Assembly (NCBI GenBank): GCA_048201975.1
Contig: DBFBGQ010000016.1
Location: 1 to 11,586, forward strand
Direction of reading: 5' to 3'
Length of the DNA: 11,586 nucleotides
Source: Egerieenecus sp048201975
GTDB taxonomy: Bacteria > Bacillota > Clostridia > Christensenellales > Aristaeellaceae
In this document: piece after piece, positions 1 to 6,614 of the stretch
Layout of the letters: each line of letters starts with the position of its first letter
How positions within the stretch are numbered: position 1 is the first letter of the stretch
The notes under the pieces: model-generated
Databases searched by the model: none
The model's input: only the letters and a program-made list of their open reading frames with translations
What the model was told of the DNA's origin: nothing
Program-made: the position numbers and the translations under genes

Positions 1-7
1 TTTTCGA

Positions 8-54
8 CAGCCCTGGTTTCTCATGCCTCTTTTCGCTTTGGCTGGTTGTTTTTT
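8..54 (+). terminator. Possible terminator of an upstream gene (weak)
   Basis: CAGCC at 8-12 can pair with GGCTG at 40-44, and a run of six T follows at 49-54. The stem is short and its loop is long (27 nt), so this is only a weak candidate for the end of a transcript entering from the left edge. Confidence 0.2.
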
Positions 55-150
55 GACGCTATGCCGCCGTTTTTCTCTTGATTTGTTTGCAAAATGGGCG
101 TGCCGCAGAAGTTGCTTTCTGCAACGCGCCCCCTGGACCCCTTCGGGCCC

Positions 151-263
151 CATACGCGATGGAGCTTTTGCAGGTTAGGAAACCGAAAGTTTCACTATTT
201 CTCACAAGGTTGGGAACCTTGTTGCCCCTGGCGGCAACCGCGCCTCTTGCTCCATCGCGTATG
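151..263. repeat. Structured inverted-repeat element upstream of addA
   Basis: A perfect 15-bp inverted repeat, CATACGCGATGGAGC (151-165) and its exact complement (249-263), encloses 83 bases that contain further hairpins: GAAAC/GTTTC (179-183 with 189-193), ACAAGGTT/AACCTTGT around a GGG loop (204-222), and the overlapping alternative GTTGCC/GGCAAC (221-226 with 233-238). As RNA it would form a closed multibranch structure ending about 38 bases before the addA promoter -35. It could be a small palindromic mobile element, a structured non-coding RNA, or an intergenic repeat family. I recognise no known family, and no target-site duplication is evident. Confidence 0.6.
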
Positions 264-300
264 TAGCCCCAGCCGTCGCAAGCATCCCCGCTTGGTGCGC

Positions 301-329
301 TTTTCAATTTTCCCATTGTGATGTACAAT
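301..329 (+). promoter_or_regulatory. Predicted sigma-A-type promoter of addA
   Basis: -35 TTTTCA (301-306, 4 of 6), a 17-bp spacer, and -10 TACAAT (324-329, 5 of 6). Transcription would start near 336, giving a leader of about 25 nt before the ribosome binding site and ATG at 360. This indicates that addA is transcribed on its own here rather than from an addB promoter. Confidence 0.6.
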
Positions 330-359
330 AAAGGCATCTCTGTGAAGAGGGGCGGAAGC

Positions 360-3300
360 ATGACCAAGTGGACAGAGCAGCAACAGCAGGCCATCCAGGC
401 GCGGAATGCAACCCTGCTGATTAGCGCGGCGGCGGGATCGGGAAAAACAGCGGTGCTGGTGGAGCGCATACTGGCATTGCTGCGGGAGGGGGCGTCCCTG
501 GACCGGATGCTCATCGTTACCTTCACCCGCGCGGCGGCGGCGGAAATGCGCCAGCGCCTCCACCGGCGGCTGTGCCAGGAGGCGGCCCGGGAACCGGGAT
601 GGTCCCGTCAACTGGACCTGCTTCCCCAGGCGCAGATCTCCACCATCCATGGCTTTTGCCAAAATGTGCTGCGGGGGGATTTCCAGGCCGCGGGCATCGA
701 CCCCCTGGCGCGCATCTGCAACGAGGCCACCGGGCAGGCGCTGTACCAGCAGGCCATGAAGGACGCCATGAACCGGCTGTGCCAGGAGGGTTCGCAGGAT
801 TTTCAGCTGTTGATGGAATGCTTCTCCCAGGAGCAGCTGTTCGATATGTGCCAGGAACTGGAGCGCTTCTTGATGTCCCTCCCCCACCCCTTTTCATGGC
901 TGGAGGAACAGCTGCGCCGCATTCCCCTGGATTGTGAGCTCCAGGAGCACCCCTGGTACCGGGAGCTGCTTCGCATGGCCCCGGTGGAAGTGAACGGGCT
1001 GATGAGCCTGTGGGAGCGGCAGCGGGCCTGCTTCGATGCCCCCGACGCCGTGGACGCCTACCGCGCCGCCCTGGAGAGCGACCGGCTGCAGCTCCTTTCC
1101 CTGATCCAGGCTTCCCTGGATACCCTGCCCCTGGCCCTCCAGGCGCTGAGCTTCTGCCGCGCCCCCGCCCCGCGGGGACTCACCCAGGCGGAAAAGGACT
1201 GGAAGGACGGCTACCTGGCTCTACGGGATGCAATGAAAAAACAGGTCAAAGAACTGCGGGAGCGGCTACTGGTCTCTCCCGAATCCCTGGGGGAGGAGCT
1301 GGCCCAGGTGCAGCGCCTGGCCCGGGGGCTGGGCGAATACGTCCAGGCCGCCCATCTGGTTTTCCAGCAGGAAAAGCGCCGGCGGAACCTGCTGGACTTC
1401 AGCGACCTGGAGCAGATGACACTGACCGCCCTGGAAAACGCGCAGGTGCGGGAGAAACTCCAAGGCGGCTGGGACCATATCTTCGTGGACGAGTGCCAGG
1501 ACGTTTCCGCCATACAGGACGCCATACTGCAAAGCGTCCACGGGAAGGGGAACAGCCTGTTCATGGTGGGGGACGTGAAGCAGAGCATCTACCGCTTTCG
1601 CCTGGCGGACCCCACGCTGTTCCTGGGCCGTATGCGCAGCTTCAGCCGGGAGGAGAGCGCCCGTGAGCGCCGCATCACCCTGCAGATGAACTTCCGCTCC
1701 GACGCCCGGGTGCTGGAGAGCGTCAACGTGGTGTTCCGCAAGCTCCTGCGCCGCGGCGTCACCGAGCTGGATTACGCCCGGGAGGACGAGCTGATCCCCG
1801 CCCCGGACCGCCCCGCCGGCGCCCCGTCGGAGCTTTGCCTGCTCCGCGCCCCCACGGAGGAGGACGCGCCGGAGGACGCCGCCCTGGCCGCCGCCATCGA
1901 GCTGCAGGCCCTGCGCTGCGGGGAGCGCATCCGCCGGATGCATCAGGGGGAGGACGGCCGCGCCTATGCCTACCGGGAGATGGTGATCCTCATGCCCAAG
2001 GTGCGCAACGTGGCCCAGCGGGTGGCGGAATTGCTCACGGACATGGGCATCCCCGTGTATTGCGACATGAAGGGGGCCTACTTCGACCTGCCGGAAATAC
2101 GCGCCATGCTCTACCTGCTGCAAACCCTGGACAATCCCCTGCAGGATATTCCCCTGCTCTCCACGCTGAAAATGCCGGGCTTCCGCCTCTCCGACGGGGA
2201 CCTGGCGGACATCCGCCTCATGGACAGCGGGCGGAACGTGCCCTTTCACCAGGCCTTCCGCAAGGCCATGGAGGCCCCTACGGCCCTGGGCCGCCGCTGC
2301 CGGGAGATCTGGACCAGCCTGGAGCGCTGGCGCTTTGTGCTCAGCGCCCGGCCCCTTTCCGCTTTCTTGTGGGAGATCATGGAGGAAACGGGCTATTACG
2401 CCGCGGCGGGCGCCCTGCCCGAGGGGCAAACCCGGCAGGCGAACCTGCGCCTGCTGTGCCAGCGGGCGGCGGAGTATGAGCAGACAGGCGACGGCAGCCT
2501 GCAGGGCTTCCTGCAAACCGCCGAGGAACTGCGCGCCGGCGGGGAGAGCCGCTCCGCCACCCTCCTGGGGGAGGAGGAGGACCTGGTGCGCATCATGACC
2601 ATCCACAAAAGCAAGGGGCTGGAATTTCCGGTGGTGTTCGTGCTGGGGCTGGAGCAGCGGGCCTTCCAGCCCCCCCGCGGCTTCCTGCGCTGCCACAACG
2701 AGCTGGGCGTCTGCCTCCCCTATGTGAACAAGCCCCTGCGCATCCGCCGCACCACCCTGGGGGATCAGGCCTTCACCCTGCGCAAGCGCGCCGATGAAAT
2801 CTCCGAGCGGGCCCGCCTGCTCTATGTGGCCATGACCCGGGCCAGGGAAAGGCTGCTGCTCTTTGCCTCCATGGGGGATGTCACCCGGGGGCTGTGGTTC
2901 GCCCCCCAGGGGGATGCCCGCATCTGGCAGGGGCAGTCCATGCTGGATTGGATCATGTGCGCCCTCATGGACCAGGAGGAGTTGCGGGAGGCTTACCTGG
3001 CGCAGCTCACCGGGCAGGAGCAGCGCAGGCTGGGCGTTTCCACAGTTCCAACAGGTTTTCCACAGGGCGAAAGCCCTTGGAAAATCAGCGTTTTGCCAGC
3101 TTATCCCCCGCAGGTTGTGCAAAAAGCGAAAGTTTTCCACAACCTTTTTACACAGCTGGAGACATGGGTTTCGGAGGGCGCTGGGGATAAATTGGGGAAA
3201 CGTTGGGAGCATATGTATGAGTCTGGCGATGGCCTGCCCCTGAAAACCTCCGTATCCTCCCTGGTGCGTGGGGAGCGGGAACGCCTCTCCCTGCTGGACG

Positions 3301-3956
3301 CTCCCCAGGAGGAAACCCCCGCGGAGAAGCGGCAGGAAAGCGGGGTCGCGCCGCTGCTCATGGAGGAGCTGCCAGCCCTGCCCGCCTTTTTGCGGGAGGC
3401 GGCGGTCACCGGGGCGCAGCGGGGATCGCTGGTGCACAAGGCCCTCTCCCTGGTGGATTGGAAGGCGCTGCGCTCCCTTTCCCACGCCCGGCGCTTGCAA
3501 TGCCTGGCCGCCCAGCGGGAGGAATGGATCGCCCGGCAGCTCTTCACCCCCGAGGAGGCGAAGCTGCTGCGCCCGGAGGACCTGGCCGCCTTTTACGAAA
3601 GCCCGCTGGGGGCGCGGATGCTGGCCAGCCCGGAGGTCCGCCGGGAGTGGAGCTTCAACTTCCGCCTCTCCCACGAGAAGCAGACGCTGCTCCAGGGGGT
3701 CATCGACTGCGCCTTCCGGGAAGGGGAAGGCTGGATCCTGCTGGATTACAAAACCGACCGGGTGACGGACGGAGCGGCCTTTGTGGCCCGGCACGCCCCT
3801 CAGCTGCGGCTTTACGCCCAGGCCCTGGAGGAGATCACCGCCCTGCCGGTGAGGGAGCTGTGGCTTTATGCCGTGGGGGACGGCCGCTGCTACGCCGTGC
3901 CACGAAGCGACCCGCCTTCCCCGGAGGCGGACGCCCGGCGCTTTGCGGGGAATTGA
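360..3956 (+). CDS. addA: ATP-dependent helicase/nuclease subunit A (AddA)
   Basis: AddA is the UvrD-type 3'-5' helicase and nuclease subunit of AddAB, the Bacillota counterpart of RecBCD, which resects double-strand breaks for RecA loading. The 1198 residues are close to the family size of about 1200. Visible motifs are the Q-motif WTEQQQQAI (4-12), Walker A AAAGSGKT (23-30), STIHGF (94-99), Walker B DECQD (377-381), GDVKQS (404-409), TIHKSKGLEFP (747-757) and YVAMTRAR (822-829). The C-terminal nuclease domain shows GSLVH (1022-1026), D1116 and DYKTD (1129-1133). The ATG at 360 follows an AGAGGGG-type ribosome binding site; an in-frame GTG at 318 lies upstream of the predicted start of transcription and is rejected. 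AddB, which normally carries the iron-sulfur cysteines, is not adjacent. Residues about 893-944, the linker between the helicase and nuclease domains, are encoded by DNA full of DnaA-box-like words. Confidence 0.97.
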   Translation: MTKWTEQQQQAIQARNATLLISAAAGSGKTAVLVERILALLREGASLDRMLIVTFTRAAAAEMRQRLHRRLCQEAAREPGWSRQLDLLPQAQISTIHGFCQNVLRGDFQAAGIDPLARICNEATGQALYQQAMKDAMNRLCQEGSQDFQLLMECFSQEQLFDMCQELERFLMSLPHPFSWLEEQLRRIPLDCELQEHPWYRELLRMAPVEVNGLMSLWERQRACFDAPDAVDAYRAALESDRLQLLSLIQASLDTLPLALQALSFCRAPAPRGLTQAEKDWKDGYLALRDAMKKQVKELRERLLVSPESLGEELAQVQRLARGLGEYVQAAHLVFQQEKRRRNLLDFSDLEQMTLTALENAQVREKLQGGWDHIFVDECQDVSAIQDAILQSVHGKGNSLFMVGDVKQSIYRFRLADPTLFLGRMRSFSREESARERRITLQMNFRSDARVLESVNVVFRKLLRRGVTELDYAREDELIPAPDRPAGAPSELCLLRAPTEEDAPEDAALAAAIELQALRCGERIRRMHQGEDGRAYAYREMVILMPKVRNVAQRVAELLTDMGIPVYCDMKGAYFDLPEIRAMLYLLQTLDNPLQDIPLLSTLKMPGFRLSDGDLADIRLMDSGRNVPFHQAFRKAMEAPTALGRRCREIWTSLERWRFVLSARPLSAFLWEIMEETGYYAAAGALPEGQTRQANLRLLCQRAAEYEQTGDGSLQGFLQTAEELRAGGESRSATLLGEEEDLVRIMTIHKSKGLEFPVVFVLGLEQRAFQPPRGFLRCHNELGVCLPYVNKPLRIRRTTLGDQAFTLRKRADEISERARLLYVAMTRARERLLLFASMGDVTRGLWFAPQGDARIWQGQSMLDWIMCALMDQEELREAYLAQLTGQEQRRLGVSTVPTGFPQGESPWKISVLPAYPPQVVQKAKVFHNLFTQLETWVSEGAGDKLGKRWEHMYESGDGLPLKTSVSSLVRGERERLSLLDAPQEETPAEKRQESGVAPLLMEELPALPAFLREAAVTGAQRGSLVHKALSLVDWKALRSLSHARRLQCLAAQREEWIARQLFTPEEAKLLRPEDLAAFYESPLGARMLASPEVRREWSFNFRLSHEKQTLLQGVIDCAFREGEGWILLDYKTDRVTDGAAFVARHAPQLRLYAQALEEITALPVRELWLYAVGDGRCYAVPRSDPPSPEADARRFAGN
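3036..3190. promoter_or_regulatory. DnaA-box-like array inside addA (cluster A)
   Basis: Seven 9-mers near the DnaA-box consensus TTATNCACA occur in 155 bp: GTTTCCACA 3036, TTTTCCACA 3056, TTATCCCCC 3101, TGTGCAAAA 3116 (minus strand), TTTTCCACA 3133, TTTTACACA 3146 and TGGGGATAA 3182 (minus strand). Four differ from the consensus at one non-N position other than the relaxed base; the rest are looser. The stretch looks AT-richer than the rest of the gene and codes for the variable linker between the helicase and nuclease domains, where protein constraint is low. Binding by DnaA is inferred only. Confidence 0.5.
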
Positions 3957-3981
3957 CCGGAAAAGCTCACGGGTGTATAAT
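3953..3981 (+). promoter_or_regulatory. Strong predicted promoter overlapping the addA stop codon
   Basis: -35 TTGACC (3953-3958, 5 of 6), an exact 17-bp spacer, and -10 TATAAT (3976-3981, 6 of 6). The -35 shares bases with the addA TGA at 3954-3956. Transcription would begin near 3988, directly at a 16-bp GC palindrome, and give a leader of about 115 nt for the phosphodiesterase gene. Confidence 0.85.
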
Positions 3982-3988
3982 GATCTAT

Positions 3989-4004
3989 CCCCGGCGCGCC
4001 GGGG
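3989..4004. promoter_or_regulatory. 16-bp GC palindrome at the predicted transcription start
   Basis: CCCCGGCGCGCCGGGG is a perfect palindrome spanning about +2 to +17 of the predicted transcript. It could be an operator for a dimeric repressor, or the first RNA hairpin of the leader (6-bp stem, CGCG loop). The sequence does not decide between these. Confidence 0.5.
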
Positions 4005-4011
4005 AAACAGG

Positions 4012-4070
4012 AGAAGCCGCCTGACGCTTCCGGGACGCGCTCCCGGAAGGTTCCGCGGGCTTCTTTGCTT
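4012..4070 (+). terminator. Structured terminator or attenuator between addA and the phosphodiesterase gene
   Basis: A perfect hairpin CTTCCGGGA (4027-4035), loop CGCGC, TCCCGGAAG (4041-4049) is nested in an outer stem AGAAGC (4012-4017) with GCTTCT (4059-4064), followed by a T-rich tail TTCTTTGCTTT. This can end the addA transcript. Because a strong promoter lies upstream of it, it would also sit in the leader of the next gene and could act as an attenuator. I do not recognise a known riboswitch aptamer in it. Confidence 0.6.
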
Positions 4071-4102
4071 TGAAAGGTTTTTCGGAAAGGAGCTTCTGCC
4101 TG

Positions 4103-5332
4103 ATGAAAGTGGTGCTGCTCTCCCTGGACGCGGCCTTTGACCAGGACCTTCCCCTGCTGCGGGAGCAGCCCTTCTTCGGGGAGTTTCTGGCCCATGCCAG
4201 CGGCTGCCTCCATGTGCGCACGGTGTTCCCCGCCCTCACCTACCCCGCCCATACCACGCTGATCACCGGGACGGACCCCTGCCGGCACGGCATCGGACAA
4301 AATCAGCCCCACCGGCCGGAGCTGGAGCCATCCATGCGCCCCTGGTACTGGGAGGCGGCGGAGGTGAAGGTCCCCTCCCTCTTTGACGCGGTGAAGGAGG
4401 CCGGGGGCGCGTGCGCCTCCATCCTGTGGCCGGTGACGGGCAAAACGAAGTCCATCCGCTGGAATTTTCCCGAGGTGCTGGCCCTCCCCGGAGAAAATCA
4501 AACCTGGAAGATGCTCCGCTACGGCACGCCCCTGTGGATTCTGCGCATGGAGCTGCGCCATGGCTCCCAGCGGGTCTCCCTGCGGGAGCCGCACCTGAGC
4601 GATTACGCCACCATTCTGTTGAAGGATGTGATCGCCTCCCACGCCCCGGACCTTTCCGCGGCGCACCTGGTGGACCTGGACGATACCCGGCACCATACCG
4701 GCGTCAACAACCGGGAGACCCGCCAGGCCATCAAGCGTCTGGACCGGCGGGCCAAGGAGGTCTGGGACGTGATGCGCCTGACCCCCGGCATGGAGGACGC
4801 GGCGCTGTGCCTGGTCAGCGACCATGGCCAGGGGGATGTGCGGCAAACCGTGTGCCTGGGGGAGGTCCTGGAGCGGCTGGGCCTGGGCAGCGCGTTTTCC
4901 GTGCAGAGCAACGGCATGAGCGCGTACTTGTTCCTGCGGCAGGCGGATGGGGAGGAACATTTGCCGGAGCTGGAGGCCTTTCTGCGCCAGCACCTGGCGG
5001 AGCTGGGCGCGTCCAAACTCTACGGGCCCCGGGAGCTGTCGGCCATGGGCGCGGTGAAGGATGTACCCCTGGCGGTGGAAGCCGCGCCCGGCGTGGTGTT
5101 CGAGGACGGCCTCCCCCAGGCCAAGCGGGAGAAGGCCACCCACGGCTTCGGCCCCGGCCATCCCGCGGAAAACTGCCTCTTTGCCCTGCGGGGTCCGGGC
5201 ATCAAGGAAGGGGTCTGGCTGCCGGATATGCCCATGCGGGACGTGGCTCCCACCCTGGCGGGGCTGCTGGGGGTGGAGCTGCCCCAGGCCCAGGGGGTGG
5301 ATCACAGCGCCATGTTTCGGAAAAAGGCGTGA
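4103..5332 (+). CDS. Alkaline-phosphatase-superfamily phosphodiesterase/nucleotide pyrophosphatase-like protein
   Basis: The 409 residues match the type I phosphodiesterase/nucleotide pyrophosphatase branch of the alkaline phosphatase superfamily. The two-metal centre can be traced: D9 (LSLDAAF), predicted nucleophile T46 in FPALTYPAHTTLITG (42-56), the DLDDTRHHTG segment (191-200) supplying D and H ligands, SDHG (239-242), and H347 in THGFGPGH. The family hydrolyses phosphodiester or phosphomonoester bonds; the substrate cannot be read from the sequence. There is no signal peptide, so the protein is probably cytoplasmic. The ATG at 4103 follows AGGAG (4088-4092); a TTG further upstream lacks a comparable site. 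It has its own promoter and leader, and parS begins 10 bases after the stop codon, which suggests monocistronic expression. Confidence 0.9.
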   Translation: MKVVLLSLDAAFDQDLPLLREQPFFGEFLAHASGCLHVRTVFPALTYPAHTTLITGTDPCRHGIGQNQPHRPELEPSMRPWYWEAAEVKVPSLFDAVKEAGGACASILWPVTGKTKSIRWNFPEVLALPGENQTWKMLRYGTPLWILRMELRHGSQRVSLREPHLSDYATILLKDVIASHAPDLSAAHLVDLDDTRHHTGVNNRETRQAIKRLDRRAKEVWDVMRLTPGMEDAALCLVSDHGQGDVRQTVCLGEVLERLGLGSAFSVQSNGMSAYLFLRQADGEEHLPELEAFLRQHLAELGASKLYGPRELSAMGAVKDVPLAVEAAPGVVFEDGLPQAKREKATHGFGPGHPAENCLFALRGPGIKEGVWLPDMPMRDVAPTLAGLLGVELPQAQGVDHSAMFRKKA

Positions 5333-5341
5333 CGCCGGCGA

Positions 5342-5359
5342 ATGTTTCACGTGAAACAT
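5342..5359. other. parS: parS centromere site (ParB/Spo0J binding)
   Basis: ATGTTTCACGTGAAACAT is a perfect 18-bp palindrome whose inner 16 bases, TGTTTCACGTGAAACA, match the established parS consensus TGTTNCACGTGAAACA. ParB/Spo0J loads on such sites and spreads to organise and segregate the origin region. In most bacteria parS sites concentrate near oriC. This one lies just after the phosphodiesterase stop codon, in intergenic DNA. Only one copy is seen in the window. Confidence 0.93.
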
Positions 5360-5385
5360 CCGGGGCGAAGCGCGGCAAAAATATC

Positions 5386-5482
5386 AAAAAGTGGTTTTTC
5401 AGGGTCGAAAATCCCCTGTTTTGATAGAAAAAGGGTTTTTCAGGCGCGAAAATTGCGAAAAAATTGACAAAAAGGGTTTTTC
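5386..5482. repeat. Three AAAAAGGGTTTTTC-type repeats spaced about 41 bp apart
   Basis: Copies start at 5386 (AAAAAGTGGTTTTTCAGG), 5428 (AAAAAGGGTTTTTCAGG) and 5469 (AAAAAGGGTTTTTCG), spaced 42 and 41 bp, close to four helical turns. The first two also share a downstream CGAAAAT. Each core is an imperfect A5/T5 palindrome. The third lies exactly in the spacer of the TTGACA promoter. The block is the most AT-rich part of the window. The layout resembles operator sites on one face of the helix, but no regulator is identified. Confidence 0.7.
5400..5422 (+). terminator. Weak candidate terminator of the phosphodiesterase gene
   Basis: CAGGG (5400-5404) can pair with CCCTG (5414-5418), followed by TTTTG. 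An outer 8-bp repeat TATCAAAA (5382-5389) and TTTTGATA (5419-5426) brackets it. The GC stem is short, so termination is uncertain, and the bases overlap the 41-bp repeats. Confidence 0.3.
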
Positions 5483-5492
5483 GTGCCATAAT
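5464..5492 (+). promoter_or_regulatory. Predicted promoter of the metallo-hydrolase gene
   Basis: -35 TTGACA (5464-5469, perfect), a 17-bp spacer, and -10 CATAAT (5487-5492, 5 of 6). Its spacer contains the third AAAAAGGGTTTTTC repeat, so a protein bound to the repeats would cover the promoter. Transcription would start near 5499. Confidence 0.8.
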
Positions 5493-5498
5493 AGGCGC

Positions 5499-5624
5499 GA
5501 TGCGATACAAAGGGGGTCCGGGCTGGCGGCGCAGCTTGTGATGGAAAAAGCATCGGCCCGCGGGGTCGTAGCTATAGATATTCGCTCTTGAAAAGAGTAT
5601 CTTTCGCTGGAGGTGTCTTGCTTC
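5499..5624 (+). other. Leader of the metallo-hydrolase gene with a hairpin
   Basis: The predicted leader of about 125 nt carries a hairpin at 5577-5601 (GATA...TATC outside CTCTT-GAA-AAGAG) just before the ribosome binding site GGAGG (5609-5613). No T-tract follows, so it is not a terminator. I recognise no riboswitch family. Confidence 0.35.
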
Positions 5625-6527
5625 GTGGACCGCAAGCTGACAGTCACCTATTATCACCACAGCGGGTTTTCCGTGGCCATGGAGGACGTGCTGCTGATCT
5701 TCGACTATTGGACCGGGGAACAGGGGGAACTGCCCCAGGAGAAGCGCATTACCCCGGAGTTTCTCCGCTCCTTCCGTCAGGTGTACGTCTTCATCAGCCA
5801 TGAGCACCCGGACCACATGGATCCGGTGGTGTTCACCTGGCGCACGGAGGCGCCCGTGACCTACGTGGTCTCCGCCGACATGCCCATCGGCACTCGGGGC
5901 AGGCGCATGGCTCCGGGGGATACCCTGACCCTCTCCCCGCAGGTGACGGTCAAGGCCTTCGATTCCACGGACCTGGGGGTCTCCTTCCTGGTGGACCTGT
6001 GCGGCATCAAGGTGTTTCACGCCGGGGACCTGAACTTCTGGCACTGGCGGGAGGAATCCACCGTCAAGGAGATTGAGGAGGCGGACGACGCCTTCCGCCA
6101 GGCGGTGGAGCCCATCGCCCAGGAGGAGATCGACCTGGCCTTCTTCCCCGTGGACGCCCGGCAGGGCCTGATGTACGACGCCGGGGCCAATTATTTCATG
6201 ATGTGCGTCAAGCCCCGGCTGCTGATTCCCATGCACTTCTGGGGCCGGGCGGAGATCGCCACGGAGTTTGCCCGGCGCAGCCGCTGCCGGCAGACGGAGG
6301 TCATGGCGCTCACCCGCTTCGGGGAGCAGATTCGCCTGGACTTCACCGAGGACGGCTACATCGACGTGCATCTGCTCACCCCCCCGGAGGTGGTGGTCTC
6401 CGGCAGGCAGGGCGGCAACGAGCTGCCCATCCTGGAGGTGGATACCCAGCGGAACGTGGAGCTGAATGGCTACGACAGCGGCGATCCCTTCTCCGACACC
6501 GATTTGCCCGTGAAGCTGGACGAGTGA
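5625..6527 (+). CDS. Metallo-beta-lactamase-fold hydrolase, UlaG-like
   Basis: The 300-residue protein has the metallo-beta-lactamase signature HEHPDH (59-64), HAGD (132-135) and a late H204 in PMHFWGR, which together supply the ligands of a dinuclear metal site. The arrangement and the FDYW segment near the N-terminus fit the UlaG/YtnP-like group of small-molecule hydrolases; the substrate is unknown. There is no signal peptide. Start choice: an in-frame GTG at 5613 overlaps the GGAGG ribosome binding site, so the GTG at 5625, 11 bases after it, is preferred; both starts are non-ATG. After the last metal-binding segment the protein continues for about 95 residues, ending in an acidic tail. 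It is transcribed from its own promoter downstream of parS and the 41-bp repeats, and the next gene has a separate promoter. Confidence 0.87.
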   Translation: MDRKLTVTYYHHSGFSVAMEDVLLIFDYWTGEQGELPQEKRITPEFLRSFRQVYVFISHEHPDHMDPVVFTWRTEAPVTYVVSADMPIGTRGRRMAPGDTLTLSPQVTVKAFDSTDLGVSFLVDLCGIKVFHAGDLNFWHWREESTVKEIEEADDAFRQAVEPIAQEEIDLAFFPVDARQGLMYDAGANYFMMCVKPRLLIPMHFWGRAEIATEFARRSRCRQTEVMALTRFGEQIRLDFTEDGYIDVHLLTPPEVVVSGRQGGNELPILEVDTQRNVELNGYDSGDPFSDTDLPVKLDE

Positions 6528-6547
6528 GCGCTCCCCCATGCCGCCCC

Positions 6548-6576
6548 TTGACAAGCCCCGCGCTTTGACGTATGAT
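6548..6576 (+). promoter_or_regulatory. Predicted promoter of the CxxC redox protein gene
   Basis: -35 TTGACA (6548-6553, perfect), a 17-bp spacer, and -10 TATGAT (6571-6576, 5 of 6). The predicted start near 6583 leaves a leader of about 32 nt. Confidence 0.85.
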
Positions 6577-6614
6577 GAAGCAGCCATCACGGTAGAAAGG
6601 CTGGGTGAAATCAT

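Larger units (their letters stand above)
1..299. other. Gene-free upstream region of addA
   Basis: No reading frame here has a ribosome binding site and a recognisable product. Frames on the minus strand that cross this stretch continue antisense into addA and look like shadows of it. The region holds a possible weak terminator (8-54), a small hairpin GCAGAA/TTCTGC at 105-122, and the larger inverted-repeat element at 151-263. The promoter of addA begins at 301. In most Bacillota addB sits directly upstream of addA; nothing of addB is seen here. Confidence 0.7.

Noticed and set aside
195..887. Minus-strand frame spanning the addA 5' end and its upstream region
   Set aside because: Mostly antisense to addA; the remainder crosses the inverted-repeat element and gives no family resemblance.
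1266..3794. Minus-strand frame of 842 codons opposite addA
   Set aside because: A long open frame on the complement of a GC-rich gene; it has no recognisable domain and lies opposite strong AddA motifs.
4005..4035. GCCGCCTGACGC resembling the 3' part of a ZTP riboswitch
   Set aside because: The 5' half of that aptamer and its conserved bases are missing, and the downstream gene is not a purine or folate gene.
3890..5359. Minus-strand frame of 489 codons beginning MFHVKHS
   Set aside because: It is antisense to the phosphodiesterase gene, its start is created by the parS palindrome, and its composition (rich in Gly, Gln, His, Leu, Pro) is typical of a GC-rich shadow frame.
5386..5482. Three regularly spaced repeats read as a mini CRISPR array
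   Set aside because: Repeat cores are only about 14-18 bases, spacers share sequence, and no cas gene is present; an operator layout fits better.
5613..5615. GTG at 5613 as the start of the metallo-hydrolase
   Set aside because: It overlaps the GGAGG ribosome binding site at 5609-5613; the GTG at 5625 has workable spacing.
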